DNA of 64,000 nucleotides from Fremontodendron californicum (taxonomy: Eukaryota > Streptophyta > Magnoliopsida > Malvales > Malvaceae). The notes beneath the pieces are model-generated. The model did no database searches. It saw only the letters and a program-made list of their open reading frames with translations, and had not been told where the DNA came from. Location: assembly GCA_030761205.1 (NCBI GenBank), contig JAULJL010000010.1, positions 10,325,241 to 10,389,240 of the forward strand, given 5' to 3'. The translations under genes and the position numbers were made by a program. Of this stretch, positions 46,161 through 57,905 are shown one piece after another. Every line of letters starts with the position of its first letter. Position 1 is the stretch's first letter.

Positions 46161-49100
46161 TGTAGACACCTAATTTTGTCCGGACCCCTAAATGAGGTAT
46201 ATTTTCTTCCTAAATTGATGTTTCTGAATGCTAAAAGGCCTTTCTCATCCTGCAGGTGGTACTCCGAGGCTTGGTCTAAGAAAGCAGACAGAAAAAGTCA
46301 AACTCAAAAAAGTCAACCTCGAAAAAAGTCAACCCCGAAAAAGTCAACCTCAAAAAAAGTCAACCACTAAAAAAGTCAACCCATTTTCAAAATCAAGATT
46401 TGAGGTTCAATTAAAAATGGTGAAAGAATTTTGATAATCCGAGGTCTACATTGAAAGATATGGAGTTCGGAAGTTGGGTTACGAGATTCAATAGAAAAGA
46501 ATCCCTAATTCGGGAAATTTGGGGAAAAGTGCCTAAACGATCAAATTGGTCGGAATTGAAGGTCTCAAATGAAAGATAAGCACTGACTACGGGTAATGGA
46601 AAAGCTACTTGGAAGAAAAACTGATAGAAAAGTCAATTCGGAAGAAAACCGATAATTAGGGTTTTTGGTGGATTTCGATAAAATTTGAAAAAATTACAGA
46701 AATGGCCTGATTTGGAAGATATAAAGCCCTTAATTGATGAGAAATGTTTAAACAAGGATATCCCAAGGCTCAGTTTGAAGAAAATCTAAAAATCGGACTT
46801 GTTCTGAGCAAAATCGGGTTTCGAAGGCAAAGGGGAAAAATTGGAAAATATGGGAAAAATAGCAAACGAGTTCCAAAAATTCTAAAAATTTGCAAATCTC
46901 GTTCTTAAATCATTTTCAAGAGATTGGCCAAAGAAAATCTTGATTCGGAGTTCGTTTGCAAAATGGCCAAATACTAGGTCTCCTATGTAGTATTTCAATA
47001 GGATAAATCCCGAAAAAATAGCAAATGAGTTCCAAAAAGTTTGAAAGTTTGTAAATATTATTTTTAAATTATTTGGAAGAGATTGGTAAAATAAAATCTT
47101 GATTCGGATTTCGTTTACAAAATGGCCAAATACCGGGTCTCTTATGCAGTAATTCAAGCAGATAAATCCCGAAAAAATAGCAAATGAGCTCTAAAAATTA
47201 TGAAAACTTCCAGATCATATTTTTAAATTATTTGGAAGAGATTGGTGAAAAGAAATCTGGATTTGGAACCGAAATGAAATTTTTATTTGTCATAAAAGAA
47301 CCCTCATCTAATGGACAAGAATGGAAGAGAAAAGATGAGCACAATTCATCCAAGGGTGAGCATCCATTCGGTTGAGCAAGGGAGTGCATAGGATTATCTC
47401 TTTTCAACCAATGGCTTAGGCCATCTACAAGGGCTGAGTACACATGTTGAGGGACGGATTTAAGCTACAAGATGTCATTTTTATGTTGGCCTTATCCAAT
47501 GAACAAGAATGGAAGAGCACAACTCATCCAAGGGTAGGCACTCAAGAGGGGCAAGCAAGGGAGTGCATGGAATTGGTCCTCTTTTTCATCTAATGGCTAA
47601 GGTTACTACAAGGTCTGAGTACATATCTTGTCATCAAAATATCTAAATCTAAAGGCCTAAGATTGGAGGAGAAAAAGTGCAATTCCCATCCAGGGGCTAG
47701 AGGGCCATTTGGCCAAGGCTAAATGGAGAAGGATGTTTTCATTTTCTTCAGAAGTTTTTAGGCTGGAAATAGTAGCTAATTTGGCACCAAAAAAAAGGTT
47801 TTGAAAGAAAGAAAAAAAAATGTTTTCAATAAAGAGCTTGAAGGTAGTCATCTTTACCAAGCTCTAGCCTAGCTTTCTTCTTCATTTCCATGGTGTTTTC
47901 TTGATTTTTCTATCATGTTTTCCTACTACATTTTTCATAGGAATAAATTTTTTTAATGTTTACTTATGTTTTCATCTCTTCTTCTTCTTTAAAATGGTGG
48001 AAAATAATTTTTTTCTATGGTTTCATGCTATGGCCGAAAATGGCACATTTATTTGCCTTGTTTTTCATTTTTTTTCTTCCTTGCATGTTGTTGTGAAAAA
48101 TGATTTTTACAAGTTTTTTAGAGTATTCTAAGGTTCTGATTTTTTACAAAATATGAAGCAAAAAAATGTTGAAATGGCTACATGATCTTGGCTACACCAA
48201 GTGAACATGGTTAGGAGAGAGGCTATGCCCATTTTTACCTACCATGAAGCTCACCTTATTTTCTGTTTTACATGGTTTATTGTCTGTTTTATTGATATGG
48301 AAAGGCTTCATGATCTTGACAAGACCAAGTGATTATGTTTTGGTGAGAGGCTATGCCCATTTGATACCAACCATAGAGCTTAACTTTCCTTGTTCTATTT
48401 ACTAGTTTTGCTTGTTATTTGTTTTGCATGTCTATGTTAAATCTTTTATATATATATTCTTTACAATATTTTCTATGCTATATTTAGTTATATATTTCAT
48501 TTCCATGCTTGGCATTGCATCCTTGCATATTCGGCCATTGTTGTTTATATGCTCATGTTGTGCATTTTTTTCATGTATCATGTCTTACATGTTTGCATTT
48601 TCTTGGTATTGTTCCATGACCATTCGACAATCTCATTTTTGTTTGCCTTGCATGTGCATTTTCCTTTTGTTTCTTAACTTGTTTGCATCTCCATACCATG
48701 AACTTGTATATTCTAATTTTAGTATGCCATGTGCTTATGAAAATGCTATGATAAAAATGCCATCATATTGTTCCATGACCATTCGGCAATCCCATTTTTG
48801 TTTCCCTTGCATGTGCATTTTCCTTTTGTTTCTTAACTTGTTTGCATTTCCATGCCATGAGCTTGTGAATTTTGATTTTGGTATGTTATATGCTATTGAA
48901 AATGTCATGACATTATGCATTTTAATATGATTTGTCATGTACTTGTGTCATTTACTAAATAGGATTGCATTAGAGTCTCATGTGACCATTTGGCCTCTTC
49001 ATGCATCCCTTGCCTTGTCATGCATTTGCATTTTGTTTAGGTAACATGCTTTGCATTATCATATCTTGAAATTGTGTACTAGTTGCTGTTTCTTCCAGGA

Positions 49101-51500
49101 TTGACATTAGTTTCATGAGTCATTGTATGTTCATAGTATTGCTATGTCTGTTCATTACATTTTAGGTCTAGGCCATATTGGTATTGCCATGCATATTGAG
49201 TCTTAAATCACATTGGTATTGTCATGCAATACTATGCTATTTAGGTCTTAGGTAACAATAGCATTTTCATGCATATTCATAACATATTAGGTCCTAGTCA
49301 CATTTGCGTTATCAAGGATTGCATCCATATAGAGTTAGGATAGCATTTATTGCCATGCAAATTCATGCTAGGCATTTAGGTTCTCTTGAATTGTCATGCA
49401 TTTCCTTTACCATTTAGACCTTTAGACCATGCATTTCATACATTTCATTTGCTTTATGTTCATGCATTCCATGTCATTGCCACTTGATTTGTGACTTAGG
49501 CCAATTAATGGCTCAAAATCATGCTCTCTAGAGCATACTTGTGGAAAATTAAGAAATTGTCAAATTAATTATTCTACCTTTGTGATTTTTTTTTACTTAG
49601 CCAATTTTTGTCCAAGGTTTTTAAAATGTTTAGCTACTGTCTTAGGTGTTTAGAATGATCTCCAACAATTTCTACTTTGATTTTTGAATGAATTTATTAA
49701 AGGCAAAAAAATGTGTTTTGACAAAACAGTTTTTTTCACCTAGTACTCGAACTTATCTGATTTTTTTGGGCAGTCATATTTAATCAGAAAATTAAGCCAA
49801 TTTTTTCTTGTGTATTTTTACATGTTATGGGTCTCCATTAATTTTTTATATTTTTTTGAATTTTTAAAAATAGGCTAAAAAATAGTGTGGCAAAACCGGA
49901 CAGTAGAGGCAGATTTGAAATCAAAAGAGGAATAATGGTTGAATTTGGCTAAGGCATTTAGAGGGGGTTGGATAGAAGTTTTAGCTACTATCTTGGGGTA
50001 GTTTCTAAGCATTTTAAACTTTAAAAATGATTTTATAAATCTCGGGTTAAGGGTAGTTAAGTCCGGGATTTTAAAATTAGGAAATTAGAGCCATTTTAAA
50101 AGGGATTTGGTAAGGGTTTTAATTTTTATTCAAGTTTTCCTCAAAATTGTTTTCAAACAATCACAAAGTTTTATTTTTTTTAGAAAATCTAATTTGACAT
50201 ATTTTTCTAAGGTAGCCGGATATGTTTTTAGATATACGAATTTCTTCATTTAGAGAAAAAAATACATTTTCATGCATTGCATTTTCCATGTTCATGCATT
50301 TTATTTAAATATGTGATTTTTGCTATGATATTTTCCATGTTATTATTATTATTTTGATTCACATTTTATGATCTTATATTTGTTTTCCATATGATTTTGA
50401 ATGTTTCATGATATTCTATGCTTTTTATTTAGTTATTTTTGTCATATTGTTTAGCATATACTATGTTCATGCATTATTATTTTTATTTTCATTTTCATGC
50501 ATATTATATGCTAGCATTATTTTAATTTCATGTCATTTAGATCATATTCCATGTCATTTAGGTTATTTTATTTATAACATGCCATGTCATTTATAATATG
50601 TCATATCATTTAAAATTGCCATGTCATTTAAATTATTTTATCTCATTTAGAATATACCATGATACTTAGGATTTTTCATTTTACCTAGAATACTATGTCA
50701 TTTAAATTATGTCATATCATTTAGGTTGCATTATATTATCTAGACTTTTCCATGTCATTTTTTTTATGTCATACATGTTCATGTTCATATTTTTAAATTT
50801 TTTGAAAAAGATAATAATTTTCAATAAATATAAAGATATTCCCGAGTTAAAATAATTCATGAGTTCTCTACCGGGTTTGCTAGAGGGAATATCATCAATT
50901 ATCATTAATAAATGAATATCTTTCTTTCAAAAAACGAGAATGATTCGAAAAGTTTTCCAAATGAATAAAAATTTCTATATTTTGCTGATTTTGTCGGGGA
51001 ATATAGAAAAATTTTGAATTAATAAATTCCGGTTCATTTTCAATTAAAAATGAAATTATTTTTCTTAAAATTGGGAATTAACTTGAAATACTAAATTAAA
51101 AACCAACTTTTTACCGAGACTTGAGATAACACACGATTAATAAGGTACCGATTTATACGGGCGTTGTGGGGGTGCTAATCCTTCCCCGCACGTAATCGAA
51201 TCCCGAACCCGCTTCTTTGATTTCTCTGGTTTATAACGCAGACTTGAAATTGGTTTTAAAAATGTTTTAATTAATTTTAAAATATCTTATACAATCGGTT
51301 TTAATAGGTGGCCCATCACACCTAGCTAAAAAAGATTGGTGGCGGCTCCATGTCTTTTTACGAGGCCGTCTTCATACCCTCGACCTTTTATCAATTTAGA
51401 GGAATTAAGTCGACTTTTCCTCTCTTTTTTTAATGTCACGCCTAACGAATAATAAAGTCTTGCGATCAGACCTCGTCGTTATTTTATTTAGGTATCGACA
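46161..51500 (+). repeat. 3' LTR of element E (5340 bp)
   Basis: Starts TGTAGACACCTAATTTTGTC after the polypurine tract, ends TTAGGTATCGACA, and is followed by the GATTC duplication. It contains six W-box cores in reverse (AGTCAA at 46296, 46311, 46327, 46342, 46358 and 46374), the ~158 bp array (46861, 47020 and 47178), a ~160 bp duplication with GACCATTCG (48607 and 48767), and the tail hairpin at 51166-51191. Confidence 0.9.
46296..46379 (+). promoter_or_regulatory. Array of six W-box cores in LTR E
   Basis: AGTCAA (reverse of TTGACT) repeats six times every 15-16 bases in a short tandem of AAAAAAGTCAACCNC units, starting 135 bases into the LTR. WRKY factors bind TTGAC(C/T). The cluster is the largest of its kind in the window. 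Confidence 0.5.
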
Positions 51501-51505
51501 GATTC
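51501..51505 (+). other. Target site duplication of element E, right copy
   Basis: GATTC, identical to 42502-42506. The flank CTTTATATATATTCATGCAT beyond it continues the ~93 bp repeat unit interrupted on the left. Confidence 0.85.
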
Positions 51506-52057
51506 CTTTATATATATTCATGCATTAATTTATTAACTCTTTCATTCATTTCAATGATTACTCATTCATTCATTTGTGATTTACTTATTCACCTATAATA
51601 CTTGTACGTTTATGAAAAATATTTCTTCTTCAGAAAAAGAAAAAAGGAAAAGAAAAACAAGGAGAAGATAATAAAAAATCCCTTTGTGGTGGAGTAGTGA
51701 AAATAATAAAAATCTCCTTTTAGTTTTGGATTTTTGAGAAAATATGAAAAAGGAAAAATGTCAAAAAAAAATCAAGAAAATAATAGAAAATCAGTCAAAA
51801 AATTAAAGAGTGATATTAGGATCTTCTTTTCTTTGATTATTTCATTTTCTTTTTTGCATAAACATGCATATTATTCAAGCAGTTGTAAATATGAAAACTT
51901 ATCTCCTCCAACATCTTCGCATCTTATACATTTAATGCATTAATCATCATTATATTCATGCATATAAGAATAGAGCATGTACGTTCATAATTATATTCTT
52001 GATCTCATGATAATAATGTCATTTTCATTTGCATGAAAGGAGTTCGAGATATGAGGA
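51506..52057 (+). other. Element C leader, downstream part
   Basis: Non-coding. It contains ATTCATTCATT simple repeats and A-rich tracts (51620-51800). A copy of TATTCAAGCAGTTGTAAAT at about 51870 also occurs upstream at 42323, so the leader of C contains a duplication. Confidence 0.55.
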
Positions 52058-52968
52058 ATGAATCGGAGGAAGGGCGTTTTGAAACACAATCAAGAGGAAT
52101 TTGGACATGAAATTCGGGAGGTGAAAGAACAGCTCACCAAATTGGTGAAAATGGTTGAGGATATGGGTAAGAGCAAGAGGAAACTTTCTCAGGGCTCTTC
52201 ATCACCTTTGGATCAACCAAAACCATCAGGTCCAGAACATACAATCCTTGCTAGGTTCTGCACTTTTCAATGCCACAAAGGTTTGAACCCTGATGAAATT
52301 ATGGACAGAGTCGTGAAAATGACTAAAACAGAGAGCCTGATACCAAAGATAAAAACCTCAGATCCCAAATAGTCCCTGCAATTTGTCCTAGGTCCAAACC
52401 AGTATCCTCACTCTACTATGGTCCAATCGTCCATTAGGATGACCACTACGGGATACCTGGGTCACACTCCATCACCACCAATTGGTAGTTCGTACTCCTT
52501 CCCTCATCAAGCACCTTATCAAGCATCCGGGATAAAAACCTTAAAATATGTACAACCTCCAAGGGTCCCGTGTCCAAATCCATACCCTTACCATGCTGTT
52601 CAGTCGCCTCTCCATACAAACACTCCAGTTCGAGTCTTTGTGCCACTATCAACCCCTAGGCCATATGTGCCCAAGAAACAATCCAAGAACAAGACCCAAA
52701 GGCATTATGACTCCATTTCAATCAGGTACTAAGAGCTTCTTCCTATATTGGTTCAAGATCACTTGGTTGCATGTGTGCCCTTGAAACCCCTGTTACCACC
52801 ATATCCCAAGTGGTATAACCCAAATGCAAGATATGATTATCACTGCGGAATTGCTGGGCATAACATTGAAGATTGTGTAGCCTTCAAAAGAAAAGTGTAG
52901 TCTCTTATTGATGTCAAGTGGATCGATCCAATGACACTGATTAATGGAGGATTGGGGAAGGCTAATTA
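52058..52968 (+). pseudogene. Element C ORF1: coiled coil plus zinc knuckle, gag-like
   Basis: Counterpart of the ORF1 of element B, in the same position upstream of gag. ATG at 52058 opens MNRRKGVLKHNQEEFGHEIR, a helix continuing EVKEQLTKLVKMVEDM and a Ser/Pro-rich stretch. A stop near 52370 is followed by a Pro/Tyr/Ser-rich middle (about 52418-52732). The C-terminus reads VACVPLKPLLPPYPKWYNPN and YDYHCGIAGHNIEDC (52770-52900), a knuckle that lost its first Cys to Tyr. The large central gag domain is missing. Conservation of both ends in two elements suggests it was once a real protein of ~300 residues. Confidence 0.65.
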
Positions 52969-53229
52969 GGGTTGGGAGATTAATCTTTAATGATGTATTA
53001 GGATTTCGCCTTTTCAGTAGCCAACTCTTATAGCCTTAGGATGCTAGGAAAAATAAAGTGCTTGTAAAGACAGTTCTAACCACTGCTCAGATTTTGTAAA
53101 CATGGTTTATACCTTGTGAACATTGACATGGGAATGAATTGGTTATGCTTCAAATTTATGAGATATTGATGATTAAGTTCCTCCGATTCTTATTTCCTCC
53201 GTGGTATCTTCCCCTTTGAATTTTGCATC
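52969..53229. other. Spacer after element C ORF1
   Basis: Non-coding. It matches the corresponding spacer of element B near 25431-25693. No other signal. Confidence 0.5.
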
Positions 53230-53860
53230 CGACCAATTATTTGTCATACCATACATTTCATTCATACATGCATCTTGTTAACATCAGGTTGCATTCATGA
53301 CATACATAGTCAACATGATTTCTCTATATGTTTTTCCATGCATTGATTTGTTCATTCCTTACATACATCATGTTGGCATCAGGTTGCATTCATGACATAC
53401 ATAGTCAACATGATTTCTCTGTATATGTTCATGCATTAAATTGCTTATTCTTTACATGCATCTTGTTGGCATTAGGTTGTACTCGTGGCATACATAATCA
53501 GCATGTTTTCTCTGTATGTTTTTCATGCATTGATTTGTTCATTCTTTACATGCATCACGTTAACATCAGTCAGCATGATTTATCTGTATATGTTCATTCG
53601 TCTACTCTTTGCATGCATCATATTGATATCCTATTGCATTCATAGTATATAGGATAATTCATTAGGAAATGCATCTGGAACATACATAGTCATTCACTAC
53701 ATATATATTTGCATTAATTTTTTCTTATTCTTTAAATGCATTATAAGGGCATCGTGTTGCATTTATTACATACATGGTCAGCATGTTTCCACCATATATG
53801 TCCATACATCACATTGTTTATGCTTCATGAACGTCAAGTTGCATTCATGGTTCCTTCATC
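53230..53860 (+). repeat. ~93 bp tandem repeat between ORF1 and gag, element C
   Basis: Units begin CATCTTGTTAACATCAGG (53272), CATCATGTTGGCATCAGG (about 53366), CATCTTGTTGGCATTAGG (about 53459) and CATCACGTTAACATCAG (about 53551), with weaker units after. Each contains TTGCATTCATGACATACATA, GTCAACATGATTTCTCTGTA and TGCATTGATTTGTTCATTC. The frame 53328-53645 is a translation of the repeat. Confidence 0.85.
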
Positions 53861-53982
53861 ATGACATGCACTTGGAAGGATAAAATAGAAATTGGCTTGG
53901 TTTTAAGAGTTGTTGAAGAAATTTCTTTTTCAAATCAGAGGTATAAGAAGTACTGAGCACCTTTATAATGCAGGCCAGAGCT

Positions 53983-55449
53983 ATGGAGAATGAACAAGTT
54001 ATCCGAATTGAAAGAATAGAAAAGGTACAGGAAGAATTGCGAGAACAGTTGGCAAAATCTCAAGCAGAATCTAGAGATTAGATGACTAAACTAATGGAGA
54101 TGATGTCCGCCTCGATCAAAGGAAAGGGATTCACTGAAAACTTAGCCGCCAGAGAAGGGTCAAGCATACAAAGGGATCAGAATGAGGTCGTAATGTTAGA
54201 TGTCCAATCTTTTTGGAACACGGTTAATCCTGTCAACATTCTGAACTCAGATGATCCAGCTAAACAGGTAAAGTTGAAAATAGTTGTGGTGAAGAAGGTT
54301 GAGTCGGCAGATTCCCAAGGGAAATATCAGCTATTAGATGAAAGGCTCCGGGCATTAGAAAGCATAGATATATTTGGGAGTGTAGATGCGAATGAATGTT
54401 GCTTGTTCCCCGACTTAGTCATTCCACCTAAATTCAAGGTTCCCAATTTTGAGAAATATGATAGGACAACTGATTCGTTTGCCCGTATCACTGTGTTCTG
54501 CCAAAAGATGACGAGTCATACAGATAATGATAAAATTTTGATCCATTGTTTTCAAGATAGCCACAATGGGTCCGCAATTAGATGGTATAGTCAGTTGAGT
54601 AAGGATTGGGTTTGCTCTTGGATTGATTTGGCTAATGCTTTTTTAAGCCAATACAAGCATATCACCGATACGGTTCCTGATTGTCTCACCTTGCAAAATA
54701 TAGAGAAAAGAGCTACTAAGAGCTTCAAAAGAATATGCTCAATGATGGATTGACATGGTTGCCCAAGTACGACCACCCTTAACACAGAAGGAAATCACCG
54801 TCCTTTTTGTGAATACACTACGGGCCCCGTACTATGATAGACTTGTTGGCAATGCCACGAAGAATTTTGCGGATATGGTAACTTCAGGGGAAATGATCGA
54901 GAATGCTATCAAAGATGGGAAACTTGAAGGAAAAAAAACATCCAATGCCGAGAGAAATGGGGCATCCAAAAAGAAAGAAGAAGATGCCCAAGTCATTAAA
55001 GGCTTTGACCCATCTCCCTAATTCTCCTCGTATCAGCCATTCTATCCTACCCTGGATAACGTCTCTCAAGGTTCTTATCCTTACCAACCAATGCCTGCAA
55101 TTGCTCCAGTATTTATATTTGTCTATCAATCAAACACCCTCGGGAATAATCGAAGAGGACATAAAAAGCGAGGAAGAAATCAGGTTTACCCAATTCCTGT
55201 GTCATACAGTGAGCTACTTCCTCAACTCGTCCAGAATCACCTTGTGAAACCCATGCAATTAGAGCCTCTGAATCCTCCTTATCTGAGCTGGTATGATGTT
55301 AATGAGTGTTGCAATTATCATTCTGGCAATCAAGGCTACTCAACCAAGAACTGTCCCGCTTTGAAGTACAAGGTCAGGGATCTTATCAAGGCTGGTTCGA
55401 TAAGTTTTGAAGATGGGAAAGCCAAATGTCATAAGAAACATGGTGCATA
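53983..55449 (+). pseudogene. Element C gag
   Basis: Starts at ATG 53983 in the shared context CCAGAGCTATGGAGAATGA. Order: coiled coil (RIERIEKVQEELREQLAKSQ) and a stop near 54079; gag core FPDLVIPPKFKVPNFEKYD with IRWYSQLSKDWVCSWIDLAN and LTLQNIEKRATKSF; a frameshift near 54735; RPPLTQKEITVLFVNTLRAP; a stop near 55019; and a single knuckle CNYHSGNQGYSTKNC near 55310-55355 (GY in place of GH). The protein ends at 55449 after DLIKAGSISFEDGKAK. No protease follows. Confidence 0.85.
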
Positions 55450-57905
55450 ATCATATTAGGATTTCTGATGCATGTAGTTCTACACACTTTGATGATGAAA
55501 GCACTTGTCTCATGTTGACATCTACATGAAATAAATAAATTTTGAATTTAAATGTTTTGTGTTCATTATATTTTAGCACTCGTTTGAATTTGCAAAAAAA
55601 CAAATGAAACTTTAAGAAAATTTGTGGTAAACAATAATAAGGGGTTTTCATATGAAATAATGAACAGTCCTGAGAATATTTATGATCATTGTTAGAAATA
55701 ACCCTTTTCCCTCTCTTTTGGGCTTCCCTATGCCTAAATCCCTTAAACCAAGACCATTTGAAAGACCTAATGCTTCAAGGAATATGAATGATTAAACTTC
55801 ATAAACCATTGTCACTGCAAAATAAGCAAAGATGTAGATCCTAATTTAGGCTATGAGCAAAGGAACGAAATTTTTGAAAATTTTTCGAGCTCCTTGGAAA
55901 CTCGAACAAATAAGACATTCTTTCAAGAATCTAGATCATGGTAATTTGGTATGTGTCAAGGTTGTGCCAAAACCATTCACAGCTTTTCTAATAACCACAA
56001 AATACCAATTGTCCAAACATCAGTTTGTGATTGACATCTCGGGGCACAATGACTAAACCAGATTATTCCATTTCCTTAGAAAAGCCTATGTTGGGCCATA
56101 TTTTCCTTGGTACTTCAAACAAACCCAAGATTGAAACTCGACATTTTCAATGTAAACCTAGACGTGCGATGTTCCTCGTAGTGACGCAAATTCTCATGGT
56201 TAATCAAATTGGGGCATCACATGTAGAAATGATGGATACATGGTGGATAAGGGGGGAATTAATGCATGAATCATTGGGGCATGCAACAAAAAAAATGCGA
56301 TATCATGCATATGAGAATTCGGATGATTCTGAAGTGCAATGAAATTCTGATTATCTATTTCCCTTGAGGATTGCTTTTCAATGAGAATATTCGTGCTTGA
56401 TATGATGAATGGCCATCTTTCATATCCCTTTCACAAAAAGAAATTATCCATAGTCACCCTTTTTGAGCTAAAGAATTCTTTCTCCTTCAAACCCTAATCA
56501 AGGATCACCCTTTACAATGGGGGGCAAATACAACGAAAGATCTTCTCAAAGATCACTGAGAAATAAGTTCTAACTCAAAAATAGACATAAAGCAATTTGA
56601 GCTCCCAAGATAAATAGGGGCTCACTCTGTCGAAATGATGAAAAAAAAAAGAAATGAAGGAAGGAAAAAAACACAAAAAGAAAAAGTGTGAAAAAGTGTG
56701 GCAAATGAAAGCCAAAAGAAAAGAAGAAAATGAGCAAAGTAAAAAGGAAAAGTCCAAAAAGGACAAATGCTTCAAAAGGAAATCTTCCTCAAGAAATGAT
56801 CCTTGATCTGATTACCCTCAAACACATATTTTGGGCCTATTTATCCTTTATTTCTGAACCTTGAACCTTAGCCTACATTACATGCTCTAAAAGTCCATTT
56901 TGATCAAGCATGAATTTTTAACTTGAAGGGTTTTTTCCTCAGATTTTATCTTATCTCATCGAATTATCATTTCACTATGGAAGAATTTAGAATTCTCAAG
57001 TGCATGGTAGAACAAAAAAAAAATGGAAAGAATGAGACTCTAGGGCAAAAACCCAAAAATGGACAGTCTAGAGTAAAATGGGAATTTTTGACACCATCTA
57101 TGTTAGTGTCGATGCCACAAAAAAGAAGGTCATCTTGAAGAAATCGAAGAACGTCTAGGAATTCTTGAACCTCCCACATTGCCAGCTCTCATTTGGAGGA
57201 TTAACTTCAAAAATTGAGACTTTTTCTCTCCAAAATCAACTTTCCAGTTTAAACATCCCGGCCAATCTTAACGCTTGTCAAAATGCCATGATTTGGAAAC
57301 CAAGAGAATGTTAAATTTGTTTGATTTTTATGGAATTTGTGTTTTATAAAACTTGTTCTATTTGTGAACCTAGAAGGGACGTACATTCTTATTGTGAAGT
57401 GTTTGGACCAACCAAAATCTTGTTATACCAAGTCAATCAATTCAAGTTGAGAAACCCAAATTGACATTCAAAAAATTTCTAAACAATGATCATCAATCTT
57501 CAAGAGATTTGTACATCACACATTATGGGGTTGATATTTTTGGCTTATAAGTTTTCATTAAATGAGCAAATTTTTTTCAAAAAGAGAAAACAAATAAATT
57601 TTTTTGAAATACCTAAATTTTTTATAAGACAAGGGCTTTCTAACCCAAAAGTGTGGAACTACTAGGGTTGACCTTAACTTCCAGATATGAGAAGAAGAAA
57701 TAGAACTCGGCAAACAAGTTTCTATCAATAAGAGTTTGAAAACTGTTGGGGCAAAGAGATAGCTAAGGATTGAAAAGTAAATGCTCTCTTATGGGGCATA
57801 AGGGTTCAAGATGTACTATGATTTTATGAGGAAAAATGAATTGGAAAGGCTATGCCAAGGTCTAGAAAAATGGTAGGGGGCATTTGCGTTACTCATGAAT
57901 ACTCA
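55450..57905 (+). other. 3' region of element C without pol
   Basis: 55450-56290 is unrecognised, mostly non-coding DNA with short broken frames, such as one near 55842-55955. From about 56290 to at least 56830 the sequence follows the 3' UTR of element E (GAATTCGGATGATTC, AATGGCCATCTTTCATATCC). A-rich tracts lie at 56640-56770. I find no RT, RNase H or integrase motif in any frame. Confidence 0.55.

Larger units (their letters stand above)
42507..51500 (+). mobile_element. Element E: internally deleted Ogre-type element nested in C
   Basis: Both outer ends are preserved and flanked by GATTC. It holds the first 1036 bases of the 5' LTR, the last ~120 bases of pol, a ~2.5 kb 3' UTR with a minisatellite, a polypurine tract and a complete 3' LTR. 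The rest of the 5' LTR, primer site, gag and nearly all pol are gone. In the first ~98 aligned bases the two LTRs show 8 differences by my hand alignment. Confidence 0.85.
36308..57905 (+). mobile_element. Element C: non-autonomous Ogre-like gag element, interrupted by E
   Basis: In order: 5' LTR (36308-41266), primer site, leader (to 42506), [element E], leader remainder (51506-52057), ORF1 (52058-52968), tandem repeats, gag (53983-55449) and a 3' region without pol. From about 56290 the 3' region matches the 3' UTR of element E. No protease, RT, RNase H or integrase motif is seen between gag and the 3' UTR. This suggests a gag-only element, unless pol was lost by deletion. Its 3' end merges into a tandem array at 57906. 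Confidence 0.75.

Noticed and set aside
53328..53645. 105-codon frame with repeated HALICSFLTY-like segments
   Set aside because: It is the translation of the ~93 bp tandem repeat; similar chance frames occur in the B copy on both strands.
56031..56342. 103-codon frame in the C 3' region considered as remnant pol
   Set aside because: It contains no RT, RNase H or integrase motif, and its end overlaps the start of 3' UTR homology to element E.
56575..57179. Hydrophobic minus-strand frames in the element C 3' region
   Set aside because: Antisense of A-rich 3' UTR sequence shared with element E; no conserved frame.
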